A stretch of DNA of 34,280 nucleotides from an uncultured Rhodoblastus sp. (GCF_903903185.1 NZ_CAIUXT010000062.1:1-34280), one strand, 5' to 3'; shown: positions 16,377 through 24,423, counted from the stretch's first letter. Notes: generated by a model not told the origin, from the letters alone. Made by a program: numbers and translations.

Positions 16377-17447
16377 ATGCGGCGCACCGATGCCGCCCAC
16401 TCTCCGGGCCAGAAAATGCACCCCAATTCCTCCGCCGAAAATCCTTTCGACGCCCTGCGCGCGCTGATGGCGCAATTACCGCCGCCCTCGAGCGCCGCCG
16501 TCGCCGCCGTGCGGGCGCGCGACGCGCAATTGACCAAGCCGCCGGGCGCTTTGGGCCGGCTGGAGGAACTGGTCGAATGGCTGGCCGCCTGGCAGGACAA
16601 GGCCGAGCCGACGCTCGATCGCCCGACCGTGGTGGTTTTCGCCGCCAATCACGGCGTCGTCGCGCAAGGGGTTTCGCCCTATCCGGCCAGCGTCACCGCG
16701 CAGATGCTGAAGAATTTTTCCGCCGGCGGCGCCGCCGTCAACCAGATCTGCGCCATTCACGGGGCCGGCTTGAAGGTGTTCGAACTGGCGCTCGACCTGC
16801 CGACCCGCGACATTACGCAAGCGCCGGCGATGGAGGCGCGCGAATGCGCCGCAACCATCGCCTTCGGCATGGAGGCCATAGCCGGCGGCGCCGACCTGCT
16901 GGCGCTCGGCGAAATGGGAATTGGCAACACCACGATCGCCGCCGCAATCTATCATGCGCTTTATGGCGGCGAAGCCGCCGACTGGGTCGGGCGCGGCACC
17001 GGCGTCGATGACGAGGGCCTGCGCCGCAAGATCGACGCGGTCTTGCGCGCGGTGGCGCTGCACAAGGACCATCTCGACGATCCGTTAGAGGTGCTGCGAC
17101 GGCTCGGCGGGCGCGAAATCGCCGCGATGGTCGGCGCCATTCTGGCGGCGCGGATGGAGCGCGCGCCGGTGCTGCTCGACGGCTATGTCGTCTGCGCGGC
17201 GGCGGCGATTCTCCACGCCCTCGATCCCTCCAGCATCGACCATTGCCTCGCCGGCCATGTCTCGGCCGAGGGCGCCCATGCGAAAGTGCTTGAAAAACTT
17301 GGCAAGAAGCCGCTGCTCGATCTCGGCATGAGGCTTGGCGAGGGTTCTGGAGCGGCGCTGGCCATCGGCCTCGTCAAGGCGGCGCTGGCCTGCCACGAGG
17401 ACATGGCGACTTTTTCGAGCGCCGGCGTGGATAACAAGCAAGGGTGA
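16377..17447 (+). CDS. cobT: Nicotinate-nucleotide-dimethylbenzimidazole phosphoribosyltransferase (CobT)
   Basis: The 356-residue enzyme transfers phosphoribose from nicotinate mononucleotide to 5,6-dimethylbenzimidazole to make alpha-ribazole phosphate for the lower loop of cobalamin. Motifs: LTKPPGALGRLEELVEWLA near residue 45, VVFAANHGVVAQGVSPYP, NFSAGGAAVNQI, LALGEMGIGNTTIAAAIYHAL (substrate loop), GRGTGVDD and the C-terminal LLDLGMRLGEGSGAALAIGL with the catalytic glutamate. ATG 16416 is an alternative start that would give a 343-residue protein, closer to the usual N-terminus; neither start has a good Shine-Dalgarno. No other cob gene and no cobalamin riboswitch is seen nearby. Confidence 0.95.
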   Translation: MRRTDAAHSPGQKMHPNSSAENPFDALRALMAQLPPPSSAAVAAVRARDAQLTKPPGALGRLEELVEWLAAWQDKAEPTLDRPTVVVFAANHGVVAQGVSPYPASVTAQMLKNFSAGGAAVNQICAIHGAGLKVFELALDLPTRDITQAPAMEARECAATIAFGMEAIAGGADLLALGEMGIGNTTIAAAIYHALYGGEAADWVGRGTGVDDEGLRRKIDAVLRAVALHKDHLDDPLEVLRRLGGREIAAMVGAILAARMERAPVLLDGYVVCAAAAILHALDPSSIDHCLAGHVSAEGAHAKVLEKLGKKPLLDLGMRLGEGSGAALAIGLVKAALACHEDMATFSSAGVDNKQG

Positions 17448-17754
17448 GGCGGCGGCGGTTGGACTTCTCATAGATGATGAGGGTCTTCCGCTATCGGCTC
17501 AAACGCGTCATTCAAGCTTTTCAAGCAATGGCCGTTACAACGCCGTCAGCGGACGCCCCCGGCTTCCGTCGATCCTGTGACCGCCGCAATCCTTCGCCGA
17601 CCTTGCCCGGCGCGCCCGGCAGCGCCTGAAAGCTGATTCGTTTTTAGGAACGTTGTGGCTTTTCTGCTACAGCAAAATATCCAGACTCATATCATATTCA
17701 AATAAGAATAATTTCATTCTGACAAGCTTTCCGTATCTGTCGCTGGGTTGTGCT
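17448..17754. other. Intergenic region cobT to first lipoprotein
   Basis: Composition falls from GC-rich (to about 17640) to AT-rich (17650-17754), marking the left edge of the accessory island. TTTTCTGCTACAGCAAAA-like sequence near 17665 is a small inverted repeat (TGCT/AGCA) and could be part of a terminator or operator. No gene is supported here, and the short open frames lack protein-like composition. Confidence 0.45.
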
Positions 17755-18213
17755 ATGAGCCTTTCTCGCTTTCTAGGAATTATCGCAAGCCCATTAATAT
17801 GTTGCCTCGCGGGCTGCGCGAGTCAGGATGTCGCCGATCCCAACGCCATAACGCTGAAGCAAGCGCTGGTCGACACGGTTGATGCTTTAGACGCAGCACA
17901 TCAAGAGAGCTTGCTGCATCGTACGAACTTTGGCTTTTACGGCTGTACTGTGACGGCGGTGTTTAACATCAGCGCGACGGCGGGACAGGACAATAAGCTC
18001 GCGCTCACGGCGTCCGGGCCTCCGGCAAAGATTCTGCCAGTGACGCTCGGTGCGTCGGGCTCCTTCGAGTCAACAGCCTCAGGGACAAGGGGAAATACCG
18101 TAACCGTTGTGTTGGCGACCAAACCGTGTCTCGCTAAAGCTGCAGCTAGTGCTGGCGCAACGGGCAGTACAGGTAATAAAGGCAGCGCAAGCAAGGGCAC
18201 GGGCGGGTCATAG
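17755..18213 (+). CDS. Lipoprotein, first of a tandem paralogous pair
   Basis: The 152-residue protein starts at ATG 17755. The N-terminus is a type II signal peptide: hydrophobic IIASPLICCLAGC with lipobox L-A-G-C and lipidated Cys21, followed by ASQ, which does not contain the Asp+2 inner-membrane retention signal, so outer-membrane placement is possible. The mature core (residues about 26-130) starts VADPNAITLKQALVDTVDAL and contains a cysteine in NFGFYGCTVTAVFNIS and another in ATKPCLA. The tail after residue 130 is low-complexity Ala/Gly/Ser/Thr/Lys. I recognise no named family. The downstream gene at 18312 is its paralogue, with the same lipobox position and the core almost identical. 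No strong Shine-Dalgarno is visible. Confidence 0.78.
   Translation: MSLSRFLGIIASPLICCLAGCASQDVADPNAITLKQALVDTVDALDAAHQESLLHRTNFGFYGCTVTAVFNISATAGQDNKLALTASGPPAKILPVTLGASGSFESTASGTRGNTVTVVLATKPCLAKAAASAGATGSTGNKGSASKGTGGS
17828..18008 (+). repeat. Near-identical 181-bp tract, copy 1
   Basis: This tract matches 18385-18565 with five mismatches, all at synonymous third codon positions. It covers codons VADPN to KLALT of the lipoprotein. The flanks of the same two genes are far more diverged, so the tract looks like a conversion patch. Confidence 0.85.
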
Positions 18214-18311
18214 CAGCAGCAGGGGCCTACCGGAGCCTGTTCAGCCAGCGACCTTTCTAGTACGGCAGGTTAGACTATAAACAGGAATTAATTCAATTAA
18301 TGGAGGAAACT

Positions 18312-18854
18312 ATGTACAGTCGCTATTTGCTGCGCATAATACCGCTGCCTTTGTTGTTTTTTGTCGCAGGCTGTGCAAGCCAGAATGTCGCCGATCCCAA
18401 CGCCATAACGCTGAAGCAAGCGCTGGTCGACACGGTTGATGCTTTAGATGCAGCACATCAAGAGAGCTTGCTGCATCGTACGAACTTTGGCTTTTACGGA
18501 TGCACTGTCACGGCGGTGTTTAACATCAGCGCGACAGCGGGACAGGACAATAAGCTCGCGCTCACAGCATCCGGGCCGCCAGCAACAATTTTGCCCGTGT
18601 CCCTGGGAGCCTCGGGCTCAGTTGAGTCGACAGCGTCGGGAACGCGCGGCAATACCGTGACGATTCTTCTGGCGACAAAGCCCTGTCTTGCTTCAGCAGG
18701 CGGCGGAAGCGGCGCGTCGGGCGGCACCAAGGGAAAGGGCGCGTCGGGCGGCACCAAGGGAAGCGGCGCAAGCAGTGGTGGACTTCAGGACCCAACGGAT
18801 ATATTATTCGATCAACCTAAAAAGCCTAAAAAGCGCGTTCCTGCTGGCCAATAA
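18312..18854 (+). CDS. Lipoprotein, second of a tandem paralogous pair
   Basis: The 180-residue protein starts at ATG 18312, fixed by TGGAGGAAACT just upstream; an in-frame ATG at 18300 lies within that ribosome site and is unlikely. Signal peptide LLRIIPLPLLFFVAGC gives lipobox V-A-G-C with Cys21, as in the first copy. Residues about 26-86 are identical to the paralogue, and residues 87-130 differ at a few positions (for example ATILPVSLG against AKILPVTLG). The tail differs entirely: a Gly/Ser/Thr/Lys-rich stretch with two GASGGTKG(K/S) repeats, then LQDPTDILFDQPKKPKKRVPAGQ, a basic end that could bind peptidoglycan or another anion. The 98 bp between the two genes contain no obvious terminator, so they may be cotranscribed. 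Function unknown. Confidence 0.8.
   Translation: MYSRYLLRIIPLPLLFFVAGCASQNVADPNAITLKQALVDTVDALDAAHQESLLHRTNFGFYGCTVTAVFNISATAGQDNKLALTASGPPATILPVSLGASGSVESTASGTRGNTVTILLATKPCLASAGGGSGASGGTKGKGASGGTKGSGASSGGLQDPTDILFDQPKKPKKRVPAGQ
18385..18565 (+). repeat. Near-identical 181-bp tract, copy 2
   Basis: Partner of 17828-18008, in direct orientation at an offset of 557 bp. Confidence 0.85.
18711..18764 (+). repeat. Two 27-bp tandem units in the second lipoprotein gene
   Basis: Units at 18711-18737 and 18738-18764 encode GASGGTKGK and GASGGTKGS. They are identical except for the last codon (AAG against AGC). Confidence 0.85.
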
Positions 18855-19207
18855 ATAGATCCATCAACTCATTGGTCTAGGTTTGCGTCCGGTAAAAAGC
18901 AAGTAGCCCCCGGCAAAACTGGGGGAAATAGAATTGGTGTCTCTCAAAGCGACCGAAAAGGCCGCTTCGCAGCCTAGCGTTTCTCGATTGGCGCCGGGCT
19001 AATCCCGAAAGACGCTTTGGCAATGGTTTGTCCGAAACGTCGTTGGCTTTCCCGTCGCGCTCGGACCACCAAAGCCCATGCTCTTTCACTTGGGCGCACC
19101 AAGAATTTTGTTCTCGTCCTCATCAGATGCGTGCTCAGCGCGGAGACCCGGGGAAACGTCAGACTTTTACTGCCACCCAGGAAGATATCCGGGGGCTGCC
19201 CAATTGT
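18855..19207. other. Intergenic region between convergent lipoprotein and protease operons
   Basis: In this 353-bp stretch I see no gene; its short frames lack protein-like composition. Two small inverted repeats could end transcription: CCCCCGG-CAAAA-CTGGGGG at 18907-18925, and an imperfect AAGCGACC/GGCCGCTT type at about 18947-18967. Neither has a following T run on the plus strand. Confidence 0.4.
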
Positions 19208-20629
19208 TTAGGGGCTCGTGGTCCGGATTTCCTGCGCCTGAAGTTGTCCGCGCAGATAGACTTTCGTCTCGCATGCGCTGGTTCGGGCGTAGGCAGTCAC
19301 GCAGATCTGCGATGGAGAATTCTGGTCTGGCTGCGGAAACCAGCCGATATTTGAAGTGCCTATGGGATCGGCGTTGATAGGCTTGCCGTCTATGAAAACG
19401 CCGCCTGACCGTTCCGAGATCACGAATTGTGCGGTTCCCGGCACCAATGTCGCATTCGGATGGGAGGGTTTCACGCAAACGACCGTCGAATGAGTCTTGC
19501 AAACGTCGCTTTTGTTATCCGTCGATCCGCCCGACTCGACATCGACATTGCCGCTCGCGACCTGCTCAGGCGAATTCGGACAAAAGGGGCCAACGGAATC
19601 ACATCGAGGATACCACACCTCCACCAGCCCTGGCGGAGGGTTTTTCGACGCGACTTTCACTAAGGCGAATTTGTCACCCTGATCAAGGACCCTTTGCACC
19701 GCCTGTGCGGCGCCACTATCGTTGTCGCTAAAATATCTTATCTGGGGCGCGTTAGGCGCTTTTGCACCCACATTTTCTACCCCGGTTTCGACTGGAATGT
19801 TTGCCGTCTTAAGCTGCGCAACGGCAGCTTTCGCTGCGACCCTCTGTTCGCTGTTAGCTATTTGGATGTAGACTTTGGACGGGAGCGCGGGGGCGGTGTT
19901 TTGCGGAACGGAGACGGGGGTGTTGTTTTCATTATTCGCGGTTGTACCCAGTGCGCAAGGAATACCAGTTTGTTGTATTAAATTCGCAGCCTCGGTTAGG
20001 GGTGTGAACATGCCGAGCGGCATATCCTTACCATAGCCATAAACGATGCCGATAAGCGCGCCGTTGCGGTCTACCACCGGGCCGCCGCTCATTCCGGGTA
20101 GAACTCTGACATCCATATACATTTTGTTGAGTTCACCGATGTCGGAGGACGTAACCGGGCCTGTGACAACCACAAAAGAACTTTTTACAGGAAAACCAGA
20201 TACGACCAAGGGTTCGGTCGCCCGCGGCATTCGGCATGAGAGCGGGAAGGATTTGGTGATTCCTGCCGCTGCGATGTCGAGGCTCGCAACATAGAGCAGG
20301 CACGCGTCGGATAACTCTGTCGTCGTGCAGCCGAAGAACCGTGCGTTCAGCCGCTGACCATTTGGCGTCTTTAGAGCGACGACGATTTTGTCGGTCGCCT
20401 CCTTTCGGTTTTGCTCAATGATGTGCCGCGCAGTGAGGATAAAGCCGTTCGTCGACAGCAAAACTCCCGAGCCCGGATCCCCCCGGCTCTTCCCCGTTGA
20501 GTCAGTTACATCTACGAATACAGTATTATCCATTAATTCCTGCAATGGAATTTGTCCAGGAACGGTCGACTGGGCCACGGCCGGCGAAGCCATGAGCCAA
20601 AAAAAAATAAAGGACCCGATGTTTCTCAT
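19208..20629 (-). CDS. Exported trypsin-like serine protease with C-terminal extension
   Basis: The 473-residue protein starts at ATG 20629, which overlaps the preceding stop as ATGA. Signal peptide: FIFFWLMASPAVAQ, cleavage after residue 19. The protease domain (about 27-222) has the S1 triad: His69 in ILTARHII, Asp108 in ELSDACLLYV and Ser181 in LPGMSGGPVVDRNGALIG, with GSGVLLSTNGFILTA as in DegP-like and trypsin_2 proteins. No PDZ domain follows. Instead a linker leads to residues about 253-318 (VYIQIANSEQRVAAKAAVAQ, then IRYFSDNDSGAAQAVQRVL), which resembles SPOR or LytR-C-like ferredoxin folds seen in envelope proteins. A cysteine-containing C-terminal part (343-473) ends with a short beta-type segment. 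It is the second gene of an operon with the metzincin. The target is unknown; processing by or of the partner protease is possible. Confidence 0.85.
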   Translation of the reverse strand: MRNIGSFIFFWLMASPAVAQSTVPGQIPLQELMDNTVFVDVTDSTGKSRGDPGSGVLLSTNGFILTARHIIEQNRKEATDKIVVALKTPNGQRLNARFFGCTTTELSDACLLYVASLDIAAAGITKSFPLSCRMPRATEPLVVSGFPVKSSFVVVTGPVTSSDIGELNKMYMDVRVLPGMSGGPVVDRNGALIGIVYGYGKDMPLGMFTPLTEAANLIQQTGIPCALGTTANNENNTPVSVPQNTAPALPSKVYIQIANSEQRVAAKAAVAQLKTANIPVETGVENVGAKAPNAPQIRYFSDNDSGAAQAVQRVLDQGDKFALVKVASKNPPPGLVEVWYPRCDSVGPFCPNSPEQVASGNVDVESGGSTDNKSDVCKTHSTVVCVKPSHPNATLVPGTAQFVISERSGGVFIDGKPINADPIGTSNIGWFPQPDQNSPSQICVTAYARTSACETKVYLRGQLQAQEIRTTSP

Positions 20630-21525
20630 TGTGATTGTCCCTTGAAGGCATAAACTCCTCGAACACATTTCACATCCCGGTCAGAGATGGGCTGGGTGTC
20701 GATGTTTAACTGGTGCCACGCCCCCTTTTCGTCTTTAAATTTTCCCCAATCGTCTAACGTCCAATACATCATAATCGAACTTATGTTTAGTTGTGGGTCT
20801 CCGATGCACACAGCACTAGATCGATATTTATCTAAAATTTGCTGCCGTGTCGTCTTTTCGTCCCAACCGAGGGCCGCCATGTCTTTGATAACTTTCGGCT
20901 CATTCCAAATGATCGACTCACCTGGAAATTGATGCTCATGTAATAACCCCAATGCATGGCCAAGTTCATGCTCGCACGTATCTATATCTACGTCCGCGAT
21001 ATTAAGAGTCGGAGATGTAACATCAATATTATTTTTCGCCAAGCGCCCCACCAGTGATTTATTTCCTCCTCTTGGATCGAATTTGACCCTTATATCGGCG
21101 GTATTAATTTCAATTCCATCAAACAAAAACATTATATATTGTGATACCTTATCATTCCAAGCTTTCGCAGCATTTTTCAGAATTTGGCGGTCCGATGAAG
21201 TTCCATTTATAAATGCAACACCAAGTTTTATCACGTCGCTGCCCTTGTCCTGACCGTCATCTCTTTGCCAGCGTGTAGATAAAAAAGCCGTTCCGAAGGG
21301 TGTCATATTGAACGCTTTGGCGTGGTCATTGATCTCGAAAGACCCACTTTCTTCAATCTTGAATGGATTTACACTTTCAGAATCAAAACTCGTGTCGATC
21401 GTAGAACAAGGAATACGCTTTCGAATGCTCGGAGTATCAGCTACAGCGCGGCTCAAATATAAAATATTAGACGCACAACAAAAACTATTAATTAAGAAAT
21501 CACGACGTGGCAGTTTCAATTCCAT
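20626..21525 (-). CDS. Tat-exported metzincin-type zinc metalloprotease
   Basis: The 299-residue protein starts at ATG 21525, chosen because GGAGG lies seven bases upstream; an ATG at 21537 is less likely. The N-terminus LPRRDFLINSFCCASNILYL has a twin-arginine motif (RRDFL, residues 7-11) and a hydrophobic stretch, so Tat export is likely. The zinc site is HELGHALGLLHEH (His186, Glu187, His190, His196), the HExxHxxGxxH(E) metzincin signature of astacin (M12A)-like and related peptidases. The Met-turn SSIMMYW (249-255) follows as required. The stop overlaps the serine protease start by 4 bp (ATGA), so translation is coupled. The base composition is clearly AT-richer than the housekeeping genes: 18 G+C of 60 at 21121-21180 against 39 of 60 at 2281-2340 in thrC. 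This suggests acquisition by transfer. Confidence 0.88.
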   Translation of the reverse strand: MELKLPRRDFLINSFCCASNILYLSRAVADTPSIRKRIPCSTIDTSFDSESVNPFKIEESGSFEINDHAKAFNMTPFGTAFLSTRWQRDDGQDKGSDVIKLGVAFINGTSSDRQILKNAAKAWNDKVSQYIMFLFDGIEINTADIRVKFDPRGGNKSLVGRLAKNNIDVTSPTLNIADVDIDTCEHELGHALGLLHEHQFPGESIIWNEPKVIKDMAALGWDEKTTRQQILDKYRSSAVCIGDPQLNISSIMMYWTLDDWGKFKDEKGAWHQLNIDTQPISDRDVKCVRGVYAFKGQSQ

Positions 21526-21537
21526 TAGAGCCTCCAT

Positions 21538-22036
21538 TCGCCAAAAGGACTAATAAGCGAGCTTTTCTTGCCTATCTGGGGTCATTAGGATTCTTAGATA
21601 TAACATTGTTCTAGGAGAGACACCCTCGGATCGGAATGCCCATTCAAATTATGATATACAAACTTTAAAGCGTGACAAGCCATTCTGTACATTTCTAAAA
21701 ATTCGAGATGGCGTGGCGCGCGTTGAATAATTTAGCGGCTTGGTCGGCCTGTAGGTAGCGCCTGACGGGTGGTTCCTATAGCGACGGGGCAAGTTCGACT
21801 GATTGCGCAAGACCGATGAAGGAGGACGTCAAGATCAAGCGAAAGTCCGCATTACGCCGGGAATAGCGGTTCGTTCGGTCCGCGCCAAATTTCCAGTTGT
21901 GGTGTATCCTGCCCATTCAGCCGTTGACCGGTCTACCGCCAAGACCCGCCCATCGCTCTATTCCCGCTATCCGCCGTTTTGAGACCTTTGCGCTGCAATC
22001 GGCAGACGCCTCCAACGGGTCATTGGATTAACCCCC
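21538..22036. other. Intergenic region right of the protease operon
   Basis: About 500 bp with no supportable gene. The left part (to about 21720) is AT-rich and holds the protease promoter. The right part is GC-richer and includes an inverted pair CGGGAATAG (21858-21866) and CTATTCCCG (21958-21966), about 91 bp apart. This could be a remnant of a small mobile or repeat element, but I cannot identify one. Confidence 0.4.
21651..21678 (-). promoter_or_regulatory. Putative promoter of the protease operon
   Basis: Read on the minus strand, TTGTCA (21678-21673) is followed after 16 bp by TATCAT (21656-21651). These match the sigma-70 -35 and -10 hexamers at five of six positions each. The start would give a leader of about 120 nt before ATG 21525. 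Confidence 0.5.
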
Positions 22037-23608
22037 TCACGCGGCGTTGCGCGGCAGCCGGCGGCGGATCGACTTTCGTGGCTCCGGCGCGTCGGGGTCG
22101 AGGTGCGGCAGCGCGTTCATCACCCGCTCGGGCGGGAAGACGACGATCGCTTCCGTGCCCTCGCGCAATTTCGAGCGCAGGTTGAACACGCCGCCGTGCA
22201 ATTCGACCAGCGCCTTGACGATCGGCAGGCCGAGCCCCGCCCCCTCATCGGCGTTTTTCTGCGCCATCGAGCCGCGCCCGAACGACGACAGGATGACCGG
22301 GATTTCGTCCTCGGGAATGCCCGGCCCATTGTCCTTGATGGCAAAATATTGCCCGCCGGCAAGCGTCCAGCCGATCTTGATCTGGACCTTGCCGCCCTGC
22401 GGGGTGAATTTGATGGCGTTGGTGAGCAGGTTGAGCGCGATCTGGCGCAAGGCGCGCTCGTCGGCCCAGATGCGCGGCATGTCGGGCTCGACGATTTCGT
22501 CCATGATCACGCCGCGCTTGCCGGCCCGCAGGTCCAGCAGGCGCCTGCAATCCTCGACGATCCCCGACAGCAAGACCGCCTCCTCGCGCAATTCGTAGCG
22601 TCCGGCCTCGACACGCGACAGGTCCAGGATTTCGTTGATCAAAGTCAGCAAATGCGCGCCGCTCGAATGGATGTCGCGGGAATAGTCGCGATAGACCTCG
22701 ACGGCGTGGCGGCCGAACAGTTCGGCTTCCATCACTTCCGAAAAGCCGAGGATGGCATTGAGCGGCGTGCGCAATTCATGCGACATGGTGGCGAGGAAAC
22801 GCGATTTGGCGAGGCTCGCCTCCTCGGCGCGCCGCCGCGCCTCGTCGGAAATCGCCTTCGCCTGCTCCAACTCGCCGATAGCGTGATCCTTTTCGGCCTG
22901 AAAGGCCAGCGAATCGAGCTGGCCGAAATAGATTCGCCGCGCCAGCGCGACGAAACAAAGCAAGGCGCCGAGCGCCAGCAGGGTCATCGGCGCGACCGGG
23001 CCATAAAAACTCGTCGGCCGCATATAGAACAGCAGGCCGAGCGCCATCGGCGCCAGCGCCGCATGGACCGCCGCCGGCAGCAGCGCCGCGACCACCGTAT
23101 GGAAGGCCGAAGCCAGCATCAGGACCACCATCACATAGGTCGTCGCCCAGGGGTCGGCGACGCCGATCATCAGGACGGCGAACAGGCCCCAGCCGACGCC
23201 ATTGGCCGCCTCGGCCAAGATGAAGCGGGCCCGCCAGCCGCGCGGCCCGATTCTCGACTTTTCCAGCCGGAGCAGGCGCAACGCCTCCCAATGGGCCAGC
23301 AAAGCCGCGCAGGACTGGACGCCAAACCAGACGGCGACCAGCAGCGGCGGCAGCCAGAGATGGGTCATCGCCGCAATGGCGAGGCACAGCAGCGCCTGCG
23401 GCAGCAGGGCGGCCTTGCGCCCCTCGGCATGAAGCCGCAGCAGCGCCAAATCGTGAACGCCGTCGCCGGCGCGCGCCGAAGTCAGGCTTTCGCGCGCCTC
23501 GCGCAGGCCATTGGCGCGAAGGCGGCGCTGTTCGCCCCCGCCATCGGCGAAGCGCCCGCGCGCGATCATTTCTGCGGTGACTTCGGACATGGGGCGAGGA
23601 AACTTCAT
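22037..23608 (-). CDS. Membrane sensor histidine kinase
   Basis: The protein has about 523 residues from ATG 23608; GTG 23629 and ATG 23590 are alternatives without better ribosome sites. About six hydrophobic segments (residues about 65-245) form a membrane sensor without a large periplasmic loop. A coiled-coil helix (EKDHAIGELEQAKAISDEAR) leads to the HisKA dimer domain with the phosphorylated histidine in FLATMSHELRTPLNAILGF. The ATPase domain has the N box NLLTNAIKFTPQGG, G1 IKDNGPGIPEDE, an F-box-like SSFGRGS and G2 GAGLGLPIVKAL. The sequence style is that of PleC/PdhS-like alphaproteobacterial kinases. No response regulator gene lies beside it, so it is an orphan kinase; the signal is unknown. 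Confidence 0.92.
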   Translation of the reverse strand: MKFPRPMSEVTAEMIARGRFADGGGEQRRLRANGLREARESLTSARAGDGVHDLALLRLHAEGRKAALLPQALLCLAIAAMTHLWLPPLLVAVWFGVQSCAALLAHWEALRLLRLEKSRIGPRGWRARFILAEAANGVGWGLFAVLMIGVADPWATTYVMVVLMLASAFHTVVAALLPAAVHAALAPMALGLLFYMRPTSFYGPVAPMTLLALGALLCFVALARRIYFGQLDSLAFQAEKDHAIGELEQAKAISDEARRRAEEASLAKSRFLATMSHELRTPLNAILGFSEVMEAELFGRHAVEVYRDYSRDIHSSGAHLLTLINEILDLSRVEAGRYELREEAVLLSGIVEDCRRLLDLRAGKRGVIMDEIVEPDMPRIWADERALRQIALNLLTNAIKFTPQGGKVQIKIGWTLAGGQYFAIKDNGPGIPEDEIPVILSSFGRGSMAQKNADEGAGLGLPIVKALVELHGGVFNLRSKLREGTEAIVVFPPERVMNALPHLDPDAPEPRKSIRRRLPRNAA

Positions 23609-23742
23609 GGCGTGACGATACCGCACCACTTTCCATGAGAAAGCTTAATGGGCGGCTGACGCCAAACCGCCAATTGTCGCGATTGACAGCGCGCGAACGC
23701 TTTCGTCTGCTGACGCCCTGTCCCTCCCGAGCGAGGCCCGGC

Positions 23743-24354
23743 ATGAAACTCTACGATTCCGCCTTCGCGCCCAATCCACGCCGCGTCCGCATGTTCCTCG
23801 CCGAAAAGGGAATCGCCGTCCCCATGCAGGCCGTCGATCTCGCCAGCCTGCAACAGAAGGCGCCGGAATTTTCCGCCGTCAATCCGTTGCAGCGCATCCC
23901 GGCGCTGGCGCTCGATTCCGGCGAGGTCCTGACCGAATCCGTGGCGATCTGCCGTTATTTCGAGGAATTACAGCCGGCGCCGCCCTTGTTTGGAGAAAGC
24001 GCGCTGGAAAAAGCCCGCGTCGAAATGTGGCAGCGGCGCGCCGAACTGGAATTCTTCCTCCCCATCGCCCAGGCCTTCCGCCATAGCCATCCGGCCATGC
24101 GCGAGATGGAAAAGCCGCAGATCGCCGAACTCGCGCAAACCAGCCGGCCGCGCGCCGTCGCCTTCGCGCGCTTTCTCGACGCGGAATTGTCGCAGCGCCC
24201 CTATCTGGCCGGCGAGACCTTCACCATCGCCGACATCACGGCTTTCGTCGCCGCGGAATTCGCCCGATTCGCCCGGATAACCTTCCCCGACGAACTGGTC
24301 CATCTGGCCCGCTGGCGCGCCGGGATCGCCGCCCGCCCCAGCGCCGCCGCATGA
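23743..24354 (+). CDS. Glutathione S-transferase family protein
   Basis: The 203-residue protein starts at ATG 23743 with GCGAGG upstream. The N-terminal thioredoxin-like domain shows KLYDSAFAPNPRRVRMFLAEKG, the cis-proline segment NPLQRIPALAL and LTESVAICRYFEE, whose E-S pair binds the glutathione gamma-glutamyl group. The helical C-domain includes RPYLAGETFTIADITAFVA with the N-capping box of GSTs. A catalytic Tyr or Ser is not certain; the Ser/Pro around residue 6-10 may serve. The likely role is conjugation or reduction with glutathione, in the cytoplasm. Divergent from the histidine kinase with about 130 bp between. Confidence 0.92.
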   Translation: MKLYDSAFAPNPRRVRMFLAEKGIAVPMQAVDLASLQQKAPEFSAVNPLQRIPALALDSGEVLTESVAICRYFEELQPAPPLFGESALEKARVEMWQRRAELEFFLPIAQAFRHSHPAMREMEKPQIAELAQTSRPRAVAFARFLDAELSQRPYLAGETFTIADITAFVAAEFARFARITFPDELVHLARWRAGIAARPSAAA

Positions 24355-24423
24355 TCCCTCGCCGCGCATCGAGCCCTGCAGACGGGCGCGTCCGGCGCAT
24401 TAAAAAACTGTCAGGTTGGGGAA

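Noticed and set aside
17490..17530. AAACGCGTCATTCAAGC as a third copy of the interspersed repeat
   Set aside because: Only a short match in the wrong order; no hairpin or ACTAGA-CCC part is present.
22103..23638. Long open frame of 511 codons on the plus strand
   Set aside because: It is antisense to the histidine kinase and has Arg/Gln/Asp-rich shadow composition.
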